Assembly: GCF_009793355.1 (NCBI RefSeq) | Contig: NZ_WTKP01000002.1 | Location: 1 to 64,000, forward strand | Reading direction: 5' to 3' | DNA: 64,000 bases | Source: Vreelandella zhuhanensis | GTDB taxonomy: Bacteria > Pseudomonadota > Gammaproteobacteria > Pseudomonadales > Halomonadaceae | Part shown: piece after piece, positions 43,927 through 51,474 of the stretch | Position numbering within the stretch: position 1 is the stretch's first letter | Layout of the letters: each line of letters begins with the position of its first letter | Notes under the pieces: model-generated | What the model was told of the DNA's origin: nothing | Databases searched by the model: none | Seen by the model: only the letters and a program-made list of their open reading frames with translations | Position numbers and translations under genes: made by a program

Positions 43927-43944
43927 ATGACAGTTGAATGAGCC
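43927..43944 (-). promoter_or_regulatory. Possible Pho box
   Basis: The minus strand reads GGCTCAT-TCAA-CTGTCAT: a perfect PhoB heptamer CTGTCAT preceded after four bases by a partial one (last four bases match). Its place upstream of phoX supports PhoB control, but one half is weak. Confidence 0.35.
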
Positions 43945-44068
43945 ATTGATGTTAGTTTTATGAAGGAACAGGGTATTCAATGGTTAAAAGTGAACTGCCG
44001 ATGCAGTGATGGCGGCGTTTCCGAGTCGATAGATACGTACTCGACAAATCCAGGAAAAAGGAGAAGGC

Positions 44069-44860
44069 ATGCAAGCTCACTGGCATGATTTAAGCGGGCC
44101 GGGGCTGGCCACCTGCGCCGAACGCGACCCGGTGGCGGTGCTGGTACTTGGTGCTATCGAACAGCATGGTGCTCATCTACCGCTTTCCACGGATCTGGAT
44201 ATCGGTCTGGGCTTGCAGGAGGCCATGCTGCAAGCCCTTGCGTCTCGCCACGCCACCCCAGACGTTCTGTGTTTGCCCGCCTTGGCGGTAGGCGCCAGTG
44301 ACGAACATATCAGTTTCAGTGGCACTCTGAGTCTACCCGCGCCTCTAGTCATTGCCACTCTGGAAGCCTATGGCGACAGCCTGGCGCGCGCCGGTATCAA
44401 ACGACTGATGCTGCTTAATAGTCATGGCGGCAACAAGGCGGTGATGGATATCGCCGCCCTCACCTTACGACGGCGTCATGCCATGTGGGTAGCCAAGACC
44501 ACTTACACTCGCCTGTCGCCACCGGTGGATCTGCTACCCACCAACGAATGGCGCCACGGCCTGCATGGCGGGGCCGTGGAAACCGCCATGATGCTGCATC
44601 TGGCGCCCGAAAAAGTCGCCATGCAGCATGCGGGAAACTTCGCTTTTAGCGGTGAGTCTGGCGCAGCCCAAGGCGGTCGCTTGGGCCTGGAAGGTCAGGC
44701 ATCGCTTGCCTGGCTGGCGGAAGACTTGACACCGAAAGGCTTGGCTGGCAACGCCACTCTGGCCAGTGCCGAGCTTGGACGCCGCTTGGTCGAACACTAC
44801 GCCGCAGCGCTTGCCGATGTGGTGGTGGAGCTTGCTTCCATGCGACTGCCGGCACGCTGA
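44069..44860 (+). CDS. Creatininase-family amidohydrolase (ArfB/MftE-like)
   Basis: A 263-residue metal-dependent amidohydrolase. Metal ligands appear as Glu31 and His33 in LGAIEQHGAHLPLSTDLDI with Asp42, and the central GGN-His in LMLLNSHGGNKAVMD; HGGAVETAMMLHLAP supplies the second Glu. Homologues include creatininase, the ArfB deformylase acting on the ring-opened GTP product in archaeal riboflavin synthesis, and MftE. Here the gene lies next to and converges with a GTP cyclohydrolase II gene, so an ArfB-like step on a pyrimidine intermediate is the most attractive guess. AAGGAG precedes the ATG. Confidence 0.82.
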   Translation: MQAHWHDLSGPGLATCAERDPVAVLVLGAIEQHGAHLPLSTDLDIGLGLQEAMLQALASRHATPDVLCLPALAVGASDEHISFSGTLSLPAPLVIATLEAYGDSLARAGIKRLMLLNSHGGNKAVMDIAALTLRRRHAMWVAKTTYTRLSPPVDLLPTNEWRHGLHGGAVETAMMLHLAPEKVAMQHAGNFAFSGESGAAQGGRLGLEGQASLAWLAEDLTPKGLAGNATLASAELGRRLVEHYAAALADVVVELASMRLPAR

Positions 44861-44870
44861 TCACGTGCCG

Positions 44871-44915
44871 GCAGTCGGTATCGAAGCAGTCGGCTTCGAA
44901 GCAGTCAGCATCAAA
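44871..44915. repeat. Three 15-bp tandem repeats between the creatininase and ribA genes
   Basis: GCAGTCGGTATCGAA, GCAGTCGGCTTCGAA and GCAGTCAGCATCAAA follow without gap. They fill most of the 65 bp between two convergent stop codons. Confidence 0.9.
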
Positions 44916-44925
44916 AACAAGGGGC

Positions 44926-46032
44926 TCAACGCGGCGACTCGCCCAGAATGGCATCCAGCAAATGCCCGGCACGTTCAGCCTTGGCGCTCAGATAACGGTG
45001 GTTATGGTCGGTCAGGCTACCGTACAGCGCCTGACGCGACACCACCTCTATGCCGCCCTGGGTTAGCGCCGAGATTTTCGTGGGATTGTTGGTCAAAAGT
45101 TGTACTCGGGAAATATCCAAGGCATTGAGCATATCCACCGCCACGCTGTACTGGCGCTCATCCTCGCCGAACCCCAGCACCTGGTCGGCATCCAGGGTAT
45201 CCAGCCCGCTGTCTTGAAGCGTGTAGGCACGCAGCTTGTTGGCCAGGCCGATCCCGCGGCCTTCCTGGGCGAGATACAGCAGCACGCCGCCGCCCATGGC
45301 ATCAATGTCCGCCACGGCGTTGCGTAACTGCTCGCCGCAGTCGCAGCGCAAACTGCCGAACAGATCGCCGGTCAGGCACGCCGAATGCAGCCGCAGCGGA
45401 ACGGCACGTTCAATATCGAGTTCACCGATGATCACCGCCACATGCTCGCGCATGCCATCGGGCTCGCGAAACAGCACGAAACGCGCCTCGGCGGCCTCGG
45501 CAAGTGGGATACGCGCTTCACTGACACGTTTGAGCATCCCCGGCGCTCCATGCAAGCACGCCTGAGCGGCTTCCAGCGACATCCTGAGCAAGCTGCCTTG
45601 GTGTATCTGTTCGACGATAGCGTCGTGCTGCTGGCGGTCAATTCTTGCGCACAAGGCCGCCGGTACCAGCAAGGCGCGGCGCATCAAGGTCAACGCCGCC
45701 TGTTCTGCTGCGTTCGCGGCCTCCAGGCCGTTCAGGCATGGCTTGGCGGGCGAGTGTTCAGCGAGAGGCGCCACCGACAACATTGAGAGTTCCGCTTCGC
45801 TCAGTTCATCGTGCAGCGGCAGGCGACCCGCCTCAGCGTCCAGGCTGACTCCCAGGGCGGCTAGGCGATGGCGAGTCATCACCAGCGCCGGAGAGGCTTT
45901 TGCCAAGGCGCTCAATGTACGTACCGAATGATTGCCTTCCAGCGCCTGGACCAGCAGCAGTTCATCGCCGGACTGCAACACCACCGGCAAACCTCGACGA
46001 ATATCGAAAATGGCACGTTCAACCTGGTGCAT
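44926..46032 (-). CDS. ribA: GTP cyclohydrolase II with an atypical N-terminal half
   Basis: A 368-residue protein. The C-terminal half (about 175-365) is a complete RibA. Its zinc cysteines are Cys219, Cys230 and Cys232 in CLTGDLFGSLRCDCGEQL; YLAQEGRGIGLANKLRAY and LLTNNPTKISAL also match. It converts GTP to the first pyrimidine of flavin synthesis. The N-terminal half has the position of RibB but lacks the DHBP-synthase acidic motif (EDREN) and looks non-catalytic; a similar N-domain occurs in some alphaproteobacterial RibA proteins. ATG at 46032 follows GGGAGGTG. It is divergent from the RibD-like reductase, suggesting a specialised paralogue of the housekeeping enzyme. Confidence 0.85.
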   Translation of the reverse strand: MHQVERAIFDIRRGLPVVLQSGDELLLVQALEGNHSVRTLSALAKASPALVMTRHRLAALGVSLDAEAGRLPLHDELSEAELSMLSVAPLAEHSPAKPCLNGLEAANAAEQAALTLMRRALLVPAALCARIDRQQHDAIVEQIHQGSLLRMSLEAAQACLHGAPGMLKRVSEARIPLAEAAEARFVLFREPDGMREHVAVIIGELDIERAVPLRLHSACLTGDLFGSLRCDCGEQLRNAVADIDAMGGGVLLYLAQEGRGIGLANKLRAYTLQDSGLDTLDADQVLGFGEDERQYSVAVDMLNALDISRVQLLTNNPTKISALTQGGIEVVSRQALYGSLTDHNHRYLSAKAERAGHLLDAILGESPR

Positions 46033-46110
46033 AAACACCTCCCAAGCGGTGATGATGGCGTCGATGGATGGGGCTTGTGCTCCTTGCCACTGCCCCGCAT
46101 GATGCGGCCA

Positions 46111-46977
46111 ATGGTTCTTCACCAAGACACGCCACCCACTGAAGATACACTATTGACTATGGATGAAATTTCACCGACCCAAGCCTGGCACTGGCTGCTC
46201 GCGCGGCATCGTCGCCAGCCACCGCCGTTTGCATTGACCCGCACCGTATCGGGCGAGTGGCATGGACCCGCTCCCCTTTCCCAGGAAGCGATTTCTCTGC
46301 TTGAATGCCTGGCGCCACTGGTCGAAACCACAAAGCGGCTGGCACTCGCGCAGCTGGGGCAAAGTCTGGATGGGCGCATCGCCACGCAAAGCGGCCATTC
46401 GCACTACATCAACGGCCCACAAAGCCTGGTGCACCTGCACCGCTTGCGGGCGCTGGTGGATGCCGTGGTCATCGGCGTGGGTACCGCCAGTGCCGACAAC
46501 CCTCAACTCAGCGTGCGGCACGTCGAGGGCGAAAGTCCTGTTCGCGTCATTCTCGACCCCCGTGGCCGCGCTCCGCAGCAACTCGGAATATTGCAAAATG
46601 GCCCCACGACTACGCTGCACATGATCGGTGACAACGTCAGCCTGGACACCCACGCCGCCGGGCATGTCACCCGACAGCGTCTGGCGCTGGATTCCCAGGG
46701 CCACTTCCAGCCGCAGGCCGTGCTCGATGCCTTGGCCGCACACGGGCTGAAACGCGTCTTGATCGAAGGCGGCGGCGTTACCGTTTCGCGCTTCATCCAG
46801 GCCGGCGTGATTCACCATCTGCATTTGCTGGTCGCACCGCTGCTGATCGGCTCGGGACGCCCGGGGCTTACCCTGCCACCTATCGAGACGCTGCACGCCG
46901 CCCTGCGTCCCCCGGTGCGTTGTTTCGCCTGCGGTGACGACACCTTGTTCGATGTGACGCTTCTGGCCTCCGGGTGA
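46111..46977 (+). CDS. RibD C-terminal-type reductase (dihydrofolate-reductase fold), no deaminase domain
   Basis: The conserved part (about 75-285) matches the NADPH-dependent reductase domain of RibD: LAQLGQSLDGRIATQSGHSHYINGP (substrate and nucleotide contacts), RALVDAVVIGVGTASADNP, PVRVILDPRGR, the GGG turn LIEGGGVTVSRFIQAG and LLVAPLLIGSG. The N-terminal 70 residues are unrelated to the cytidine-deaminase-like part of RibD, so it is reductase-only. The start is uncertain: ATGs at 46099, 46102, 46111 and 46159 all lack a good site. It faces the GTP cyclohydrolase gene head-to-head and probably uses a related pyrimidine product. Confidence 0.78.
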   Translation: MVLHQDTPPTEDTLLTMDEISPTQAWHWLLARHRRQPPPFALTRTVSGEWHGPAPLSQEAISLLECLAPLVETTKRLALAQLGQSLDGRIATQSGHSHYINGPQSLVHLHRLRALVDAVVIGVGTASADNPQLSVRHVEGESPVRVILDPRGRAPQQLGILQNGPTTTLHMIGDNVSLDTHAAGHVTRQRLALDSQGHFQPQAVLDALAAHGLKRVLIEGGGVTVSRFIQAGVIHHLHLLVAPLLIGSGRPGLTLPPIETLHAALRPPVRCFACGDDTLFDVTLLASG

Positions 46978-47889
46978 GCCCACCGGGCGGTGTGGGTGCC
47001 GGAGCATAAAACACACACCCGGCAAGCTGGCCAGCAATACCAGCACGCCATAGGCCAGCGAAATCGCTACTCCCTGGGCCGGGGGCAGCCCCACCAACGC
47101 CCAGACCCCGGCGGCGGCACCTTCCCGCAGCCCCCAGCCGGCAATCGAAAAGGGGATCAGCATCGCCAGCAAAAGCGGTGGCGTCAGCGCCAGCAGGGTG
47201 GTGCTGGAAATGTCCGCACCGATCGCCCGGGCGGCACACAGCATCACCAAGCCATAACTGAAGACCACCAGCAACGAAGCCCCCAGCTGTTGTGGCCATA
47301 TACCCGGACGTAACAGTCCATTCTGGATATCTTGACGCAATGCTTGCCACCAGCGCGGCCCGCCATGCGGCGAGAGCTGGCTTTTACGTAACCCCCAGCG
47401 TAGCGCCACTATCAGCAAAGCGCTCAGGGCGAGCAAGACCACAAGCCCCACCGACCCCAGCACCGCATGCCATACCGGTGACGCTAGCAAGGCTGCCAAG
47501 GTCAAGATAACCACCGCCATCTGCCCCGAGGTGCGCTCGATGATCACCGCTCGCCAGGCGCTGCCACGCGCCCGGCTATGTTGCGCATGGCGCCAGGCAC
47601 GGCTGGCATCGCCCACAACACCGCCGGGTAACAATTGATTGACCAACAGGCCAAGGTAGTACTCTTTTAGCGCATGGGCATAACCCAGCGGCACCTTCAG
47701 ACAGCGGGCGGTCAGCCACCAGCGCCAGGCACTGAGCGCCACTTGCCCACCACTGAGCGCTAACGCCAAGATTACCCAGGCCGGCGCCAGCCCGCGTATT
47801 TCCTGAAATACCTGCTGGGGTGATACCCACAGAAAAAGCCCCGCAAGCACGATCAAGCTCGCAACGGGCCGCCAGAATGATCCCGACAT
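46171..47889 (-). CDS. UPF0104 / lysylphosphatidylglycerol-synthase-TM-type flippase-like protein, frame running on antisense
   Basis: Residues 1 to about 300 are a polytopic membrane protein of the AglD/UPF0104 family, with the conserved blocks SAWRWWLTARCL, YYLGLLVNQLLPGGVVGDAS, IERTSGQMAVV and IPFSIAGWGLREGAAA. Family members help move or modify lipid-linked substrates. The domain ends near 46985, but no stop follows: the frame runs another ~270 codons to 46171, antisense to the whole RibD-like gene, where it is Gln/Arg-rich and unlike any protein I know. So either the real product is 572 residues or there is a lost stop or sequencing error near 46960-46990. It begins 3 bp from the preceding stop. 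Confidence 0.75.
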   Translation of the reverse strand: MSGSFWRPVASLIVLAGLFLWVSPQQVFQEIRGLAPAWVILALALSGGQVALSAWRWWLTARCLKVPLGYAHALKEYYLGLLVNQLLPGGVVGDASRAWRHAQHSRARGSAWRAVIIERTSGQMAVVILTLAALLASPVWHAVLGSVGLVVLLALSALLIVALRWGLRKSQLSPHGGPRWWQALRQDIQNGLLRPGIWPQQLGASLLVVFSYGLVMLCAARAIGADISSTTLLALTPPLLLAMLIPFSIAGWGLREGAAAGVWALVGLPPAQGVAISLAYGVLVLLASLPGVCFMLRHPHRPVGSPGGQKRHIEQGVVTAGETTHRGTQGGVQRLDRWQGKPRASRADQQRCDQQMQMVNHAGLDEARNGNAAAFDQDAFQPVCGQGIEHGLRLEVALGIQRQTLSGDMPGGVGVQADVVTDHVQRSRGAILQYSELLRSAATGVENDANRTFALDVPHAELRVVGTGGTHADDHGIHQRPQAVQVHQALWAVDVVRMAALRGDAPIQTLPQLRECQPLCGFDQWRQAFKQRNRFLGKGSGSMPLARYGAGQCKRRWLATMPREQPVPGLGR

Positions 47890-47891
47890 GC

Positions 47892-49814
47892 TCAAAGCTC
47901 ACCCTCGGGGCTGGCGAATATATCCACATGACCCACGTAGATGCCCACCTCGCCGTTGTCGAGTGCCGCCAGGCGCTGATCACGCCAAGCCTTCAACATG
48001 TCTTTTCGATGGGGCGCCTGAGCCAGTGTGGCCTCATGCCAGCCTTCCACCAAGGCCCGCGCCAGCGGCAGAAAGTGCCGGTCTCCGGCGGCCAGGTTCC
48101 AGGGTGACGATGCCTGTTCCACGCGGTAACCGGCCTGTTGCAGGCATTCAACCAGAAGCTTGGGCGCGCGCCCTCCCAGGGCGGCTCCCAGCCCCTTGTC
48201 GCGAGATTGATGCGCCTGGAATAACCCTAGCACCATGGCGTCCTCCGCATCGGAAATAGCCTCCCCGCCATGGTTCAAGAAGTGCCAGTCGCCGCTGACA
48301 CTCAAGGTAAGCAACAGGGCCTGTTGGCGCTGACGGCACGCCTCTACCAAAGATTTCGCCCACTGCATTGAAACCAGATCGCACAGTGCCGAAGCGGTGA
48401 CCAGATCCACGCCATCCATCAAGTCGGCATCCACCGGGGCCAAGTGGCGACGCTGGGGCGTCAGCATGACGGGTCGAGAAGCGGCATCCCGAATCGATGC
48501 TTGCGGGGCGCTTGCCTGCTGCAGCAACCCAGGGTCGTGGTCCACCAGGCGCCAATGCTGGGGGCCGGGCAAGCGCGGAGCGAGAAACCGTGGATTACTG
48601 CCCGCACCGCTGCCCAAGTCCAGAATTCGCTTGGTGCCCGGGCGGCGCTCGAGCCAGTCATGTGCCAAGCCGGTGAGGCGATGGCTGCGTGATTTGCCGT
48701 CCAGAGTTTCGCGCAGGCTTAGCCAGTCGGCGTTGAAATGACCGCCATCAGGCAGAGAAGCCGCCAACGCCTGAGTGAATTTTCGGCCCGCCGTCGGCCA
48801 ATCGTTCAATGTTTCCCGCGCCTGAACCGCACCATCGCGCAGTGTCTGGCGCAGCCTTGGCGACTCGCACCAACGGCGCAGCGCTTGGCTAAAAGCATCT
48901 ATATCGCCGGGGGGCAGGCACCACCCCGCGCCCTGCGGCAGGGTATCGGCCAGGGCGCCCCCCTGGGTGGTCACCACGGCGATGCCCCGGGATAGCGCCT
49001 CGGTGACCACCATGCCGTAACCTTCATACCAGGAAGGCAGCACAAACAGATCGCTGGCGGCGTAGGCGGCATTCAGTTCATTTGCGCTGCACTCACCGCG
49101 CAGCTGAACCCGGTCTTGCAGGCCATTCTGCTGGATCAGTTGCTGTACCCGCGCCACCTGCGCCGGGTCACGATCCAGGCTACCGATACAGTCACATCGC
49201 CAATCGAGATCGCGTAACGAAGCCAGCGCAGCCACCAGAATGTCATGGCCCTTGCGTTCGGTCAGAGTGGCCACGCACAGCAACCTCGGAGTGGGGTTTT
49301 GTGGATCAAAAGCATTCAGCGGCGCTCCCTCCACCCCCGGTTCCACCACATGCCGCGGCGCCAATTCGATGGCTGGCAGCGTTGCGGCGAGTTGTTCCAG
49401 GCGTCTGGCGGTAAAGGCACTGGTAACGATGATGCGCTTCACCCAGGAGAGCCCCTTGAGTTCCAGCGCCTTGAAGCGCTGCCTCTGCGTCTCGTTCAGG
49501 CCGCTTTCATCGCAGAGTGGGTGGTGCACTAGGGCGGTGATATCCAGGCGGCGGGCATGGCGCGCCACCACTTCGGGCAAGGCGCCCATGGCCAGGCCGT
49601 CGAGCACTACCCGCGCCTGGTCGGGCAGGCTACCCAATGCCTGGTCGAGCTCATGCTCGGCGATGGCATCGGCATCGGGAAAACGGCCTTCAAGCCCCTG
49701 CACGCTTACCTGCCAGCCTTGGGCGCGCAGTTCATTCACTACCCGGGCGTCATAGAGGTAGCCGCCGGTGCGTTGCCCAGGGTCACCTGCCACGACTAAT
49801 GTTAGGCGCTGCAC
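47892..49814 (-). CDS. Glycosyltransferase (GT4)-methyltransferase fusion
   Basis: A 640-residue cytoplasmic two-domain protein. The N-terminal half (1-365) is a family-4 glycosyltransferase: GDPGQRTGGYLYDARV, LCVATLTERKGHDILVAAL and the nucleotide-sugar site ASDLFVLPSWYEGYGMVVTE. The C-terminal part (about 385-600) is a class I SAM methyltransferase: RILDLGSGAGSNPRFL, RLVDHDPGLLQQA and DLVTASALCDLVSMQWAKSL. Such a fusion implies sequential glycosylation and methylation of one substrate. Its start overlaps the PTPS-like gene by 13 bp. It sits between the PTPS-like and membrane protein genes in a cluster with riboflavin-type enzymes. Confidence 0.87.
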   Translation of the reverse strand: MQRLTLVVAGDPGQRTGGYLYDARVVNELRAQGWQVSVQGLEGRFPDADAIAEHELDQALGSLPDQARVVLDGLAMGALPEVVARHARRLDITALVHHPLCDESGLNETQRQRFKALELKGLSWVKRIIVTSAFTARRLEQLAATLPAIELAPRHVVEPGVEGAPLNAFDPQNPTPRLLCVATLTERKGHDILVAALASLRDLDWRCDCIGSLDRDPAQVARVQQLIQQNGLQDRVQLRGECSANELNAAYAASDLFVLPSWYEGYGMVVTEALSRGIAVVTTQGGALADTLPQGAGWCLPPGDIDAFSQALRRWCESPRLRQTLRDGAVQARETLNDWPTAGRKFTQALAASLPDGGHFNADWLSLRETLDGKSRSHRLTGLAHDWLERRPGTKRILDLGSGAGSNPRFLAPRLPGPQHWRLVDHDPGLLQQASAPQASIRDAASRPVMLTPQRRHLAPVDADLMDGVDLVTASALCDLVSMQWAKSLVEACRQRQQALLLTLSVSGDWHFLNHGGEAISDAEDAMVLGLFQAHQSRDKGLGAALGGRAPKLLVECLQQAGYRVEQASSPWNLAAGDRHFLPLARALVEGWHEATLAQAPHRKDMLKAWRDQRLAALDNGEVGIYVGHVDIFASPEGEL

Positions 49815-50209
49815 AGCTCGCCCTCATAGCTCGCCCAGGCGATGTGCGATTCATGCAAGGTCACCTCGATACGTTGGATACCCCGCGCTGCTTCTCCTAG
49901 TTCACCTTGCTCGATGGCGCCCGCCAAGGCATCGAAAATCACCTTGGCCATGAATTCAGTGGTGGTGTTATGGCCCTTGAGCGACTCCACCTCATCCAGG
50001 TTGCAGTAGTTGTAGGGCGCCAACAGCTGTTTGAGCCGCTCGCTTGCCAGCCCGATATCCACCACCAGCCCATCGGTATCCAGCTCAGCACGCTGAAAGC
50101 ACACATCCACCACATAGGTGGCGCCATGCAGGCGTTGGGCGGGGCCGAAGGCTTCGCCGGTAAAGCTGTGGGCGATCATGAGGTGATCGCGAACGCAGAG
50201 ACGATACAT
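49802..50209 (-). CDS. Divergent 6-pyruvoyl-tetrahydropterin synthase (PTPS/QueD) family protein
   Basis: A 135-residue T-fold protein. The start MYRLCVRDHLMIAHSF and the strand RLHGATYVVDVCF correspond to the zinc-binding AAH and HGH regions of PTPS, but the second His of HGH is Ala here (HGATY) and the catalytic Cys ahead of it is missing. Later elements, DGLVVDIGLASERLKQLL, NYCNLDEV, NTTTEFMAKVIFDAL and VTLHESHIAWASY, keep the fold order. So it may not be a classic QueD or PTPS. AAGGAG is 10 nt upstream of the ATG. It lies in the same transcript as the fusion glycosyltransferase and the dehydrogenase. Confidence 0.78.
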   Translation of the reverse strand: MYRLCVRDHLMIAHSFTGEAFGPAQRLHGATYVVDVCFQRAELDTDGLVVDIGLASERLKQLLAPYNYCNLDEVESLKGHNTTTEFMAKVIFDALAGAIEQGELGEAARGIQRIEVTLHESHIAWASYEGELCSA

Positions 50210-50229
50210 AGAGGACGGACTCCTTGGGG

Positions 50230-51240
50230 TTAGAGATAGCGCACACGATGGCAAAGTTCGGTACTGCCTGGCGCCAGAATTGTCGCCATGCGACGGGGTA
50301 ATTCGGAAAAATCGCTTTCGCCGCTGATCAGGGCGTCCAGACAGGGGTCTTGCAACAGGTACAAGGCAAGCTCAAGGCGGCGCCGATAGCCCCAGCGGGG
50401 CTGACGCTGAGCGGGTAGCTTTCCCACCTGGCTGGAACGCAAGGTCAATCGCCGGGAATGAAAGGCTTCCCCCAAGGAGAGCGTGACCTCACGTTCGCCG
50501 TACCAACTCATTTCGATAACGCTTGCCTCGGGCCCGGCAAGTGTCAGGGCCTGGCGCAACCCCTCGGGGTTGCCGCTGGCATGAATTACGCAATCGCATT
50601 CGCTGGGGGCCTGTCCAGGCATGGCAAAGGCAACGCCCAACTCGCGGGCCAAGGCTTCGCGTTGAGGGTTGATATCGATCAAGCTGACCTGAGTGCCGGG
50701 AATCGCCTGGCACAACCAAGCCACCAAGCTCCCTACCACGCCTGCGCCGACCACAGCGATGCGGTCGCCGACGCTGGGAGCGGCATCCCAAACACCGTTG
50801 ATCGCGGTTTCCATATTGGCGGCCAGCACCGCCCGTTCCGGGGGAAGCATTGCCGGAAGCGGCATCAAGGCATCCACAGGCACCACGTAACGCTCCTGAT
50901 GGGGAAACAAACAGAAAACCGTCTGACCGAGAAGCTCTTCAGGGCCCTCCTCCACCTGGCCGACGCTTGCATAGCCGTACTTCACCGGCGCCGGAAATTC
51001 GCCTTGCTGAAAGGGCGCACGCATTCGCTGGTATTCCGACGGGGGTACCCGACCGTGCCATACCAAGGACTCAGTACCTCGGCTAATACCGCTGTAAAGC
51101 GCCTTGACCAATACCATGGGTGGCTGCGAGGCGTGAGGCGGCCACTCCAGGCGTGATTCACGTAGTTCACCATTCTCCTTGGCACTCATCCAGAAGGCCT
51201 TGGCCTTAATGAGGGAATCTTCAGCAGCCGCCGCAGCCAT
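50230..51240 (-). CDS. MDR-family zinc-type dehydrogenase
   Basis: A 336-residue medium-chain dehydrogenase/reductase. It has the GroES-like N-domain (LVKALYSGISRGTESLVW, VKYGYASVGQVEEG) and a Rossmann part with GDRIAVVGAGVVGSLVAWLC and LIDINPQREALARELG. The usual catalytic zinc Cys and GHE motif are replaced (SGISRGTE), a pattern also found in BchC-like and sugar-type dehydrogenases, so the zinc may be absent. NAD(P) specificity is not evident, though the Asp after the second strand suggests NAD. AAGGA precedes the ATG by seven bases. It opens the minus-strand run dehydrogenase, PTPS-like, glycosyltransferase-methyltransferase, flippase-like. Confidence 0.8.
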   Translation of the reverse strand: MAAAAAEDSLIKAKAFWMSAKENGELRESRLEWPPHASQPPMVLVKALYSGISRGTESLVWHGRVPPSEYQRMRAPFQQGEFPAPVKYGYASVGQVEEGPEELLGQTVFCLFPHQERYVVPVDALMPLPAMLPPERAVLAANMETAINGVWDAAPSVGDRIAVVGAGVVGSLVAWLCQAIPGTQVSLIDINPQREALARELGVAFAMPGQAPSECDCVIHASGNPEGLRQALTLAGPEASVIEMSWYGEREVTLSLGEAFHSRRLTLRSSQVGKLPAQRQPRWGYRRRLELALYLLQDPCLDALISGESDFSELPRRMATILAPGSTELCHRVRYL

Positions 51241-51285
51241 AATGCAATCCTTAACCGAAAGAGAAAAATGCGCTTTATAAAACTC

Positions 51286-51297
51286 GTTTCATGAAAC
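51286..51297. promoter_or_regulatory. Perfect 12-bp palindrome GTTTCATGAAAC in a divergent promoter region
   Basis: It lies in a low-GC 234-bp gap between the MDR dehydrogenase and the CDP-alcohol phosphatidyltransferase, 46 bp before the former's start. A dimeric regulator could bind here, but none is coded nearby. Confidence 0.35.
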
Positions 51298-51474
51298 ATG
51301 CTTTAAAAGATAGTTAACAAAATACGCCTTGATTCACAATGATCAGCTCAATCGCATTGCTTTAGCCAAGTGTTCGGTCGACGTTAACACTTCTACAAGG
51401 ATGGTACATAAAAATATTTATGCATCAATTTATTTGAGCTATGTTGAACGTAATCTTCCCCAGCGGGTAATGCC

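Noticed and set aside
46171..46970. Treating the antisense tail as a separate gene
   Set aside because: It is the reverse of a well-conserved reductase, low in complexity and without a start; it is recorded only as a possible run-on.
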